DNA from: DAXETY01 sp051155755 | GTDB taxonomy: Bacteria; Desulfobacterota; Desulfobacteria; Desulfobacterales; SG8-13 | DNA: 12,475 nucleotides | Reading direction: 5' to 3' | Assembly (NCBI GenBank): GCA_051155755.1 | Contig: DAXETY010000003.1 | Span: 1-12,475, forward strand | Shown: in pieces, positions 12,388 through 12,475 of the stretch | Numbering within the stretch: position 1 is the first letter of the stretch | Layout: each line of letters starts with the position of its first letter | Program-made: the position numbers and the translations under genes | Notes under the pieces: generated by a model | The model's input: the letters and a program-made list of their open reading frames with translations, nothing else | What the model was told of the DNA's origin: nothing | Database searches by the model: none

Positions 12388-12475
12388 CCTTAATCTGGAT
12401 TCCTCTTTTACTGGTCCTGGGGGCGGCCGGTCCCCTGCTATCCGAACGTTGGGGACGCAGTGCCTGTGCGGCGGT
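12384..12475 (+). CDS. Membrane protein, N-terminal fragment; possibly NuoL/MrpA-like
   Basis: The first 30 codons before the window ends read MTLIWIPLLLVLGAAGPLLS, then a short basic loop (ERWGRSA) and the start of a second hydrophobic stretch. A hydrophobic N-terminus beginning LIWIPLLL is common in proton-translocating antiporter-like subunits (NuoL, MrpA/D, HyfB/F, DabB), but the fragment is too short to assign. GGAG (12369-12372) lies 11 bases upstream, too far to be a good ribosome site. The ATG overlaps the stop of the small upstream frame, which suggests coupled translation. Any of several other polytopic membrane proteins could start this way. Confidence 0.5.
   Translation, partial: MTLIWIPLLLVLGAAGPLLSERWGRSACAA

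Overview
The window is GC-rich (estimated by eye), gene-dense chromosomal DNA. Two acyl-CoA dehydrogenase genes, a periplasmic octaheme c-type cytochrome of the hydroxylamine oxidoreductase (HAO) family, an XRE-cupin regulator and a J-domain protein together suggest an anaerobic, fatty- or aromatic-acid-degrading bacterium with much c-type cytochrome metabolism. A Desulfobacterota (Desulfosarcina/Desulfatiglans-like) sulfate reducer fits best. That placement is inference from gene content; there is no rRNA or other phylogenetic marker here. I found no tRNA, rRNA, CRISPR array, insertion sequence or phage gene.

Layout. (1) 1-1182, plus strand: the 3' part of an acyl-CoA dehydrogenase gene, then an HTH-XRE/cupin regulator that probably senses a small molecule. 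(2) 1206-5842, minus strand, convergent with the first block: an AttEFGH/LolCDE-like export cassette of an ATPase, a large two-part FtsX permease overlapping it by 4 bases, and a secreted CrtC/AttH lipocalin-like protein behind a hairpin-rich gap. (3) 5843-6776: a small DUF423 membrane protein gene (minus) set between two non-coding stretches that share an ordered series of short tandem repeats (7-base TAGCTCA, 7-base GGTCCGT-like, 8-base TTTCGCCG; a 9-base AACCAATCG array occurs only in the second). (4) 6777-9394, minus: the HAO-like octaheme cytochrome preceded by an EamA/DMT transporter. (5) 9669-11003, plus, divergent from block 4: an acyl-CoA dehydrogenase with a rubredoxin-like Cys4 domain fused to its C-terminus. 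(6) 11288-12022, plus: a protein with an N-terminal Cys4 zinc finger and a C-terminal J domain. (7) 12384-12475, plus: the first 30 codons of a membrane protein that begins like an NuoL/MrpA-type antiporter subunit.

How they may work together. The ATPase, permease and lipocalin-like protein very likely form one functional unit at the cell envelope. The two dehydrogenases point to beta-oxidation; the rubredoxin-like tail of the second suggests an unusual electron exit or a structural zinc site. The cytochrome has no obvious redox partner in the window. It also has valine where I expect the active-site histidine of HAO, so its substrate is open. Two genes (the J-domain protein and the last membrane protein) lack a good ribosome site of their own, and each start overlaps by ATGA the stop of a tiny upstream reading frame that has one, which suggests translational coupling.
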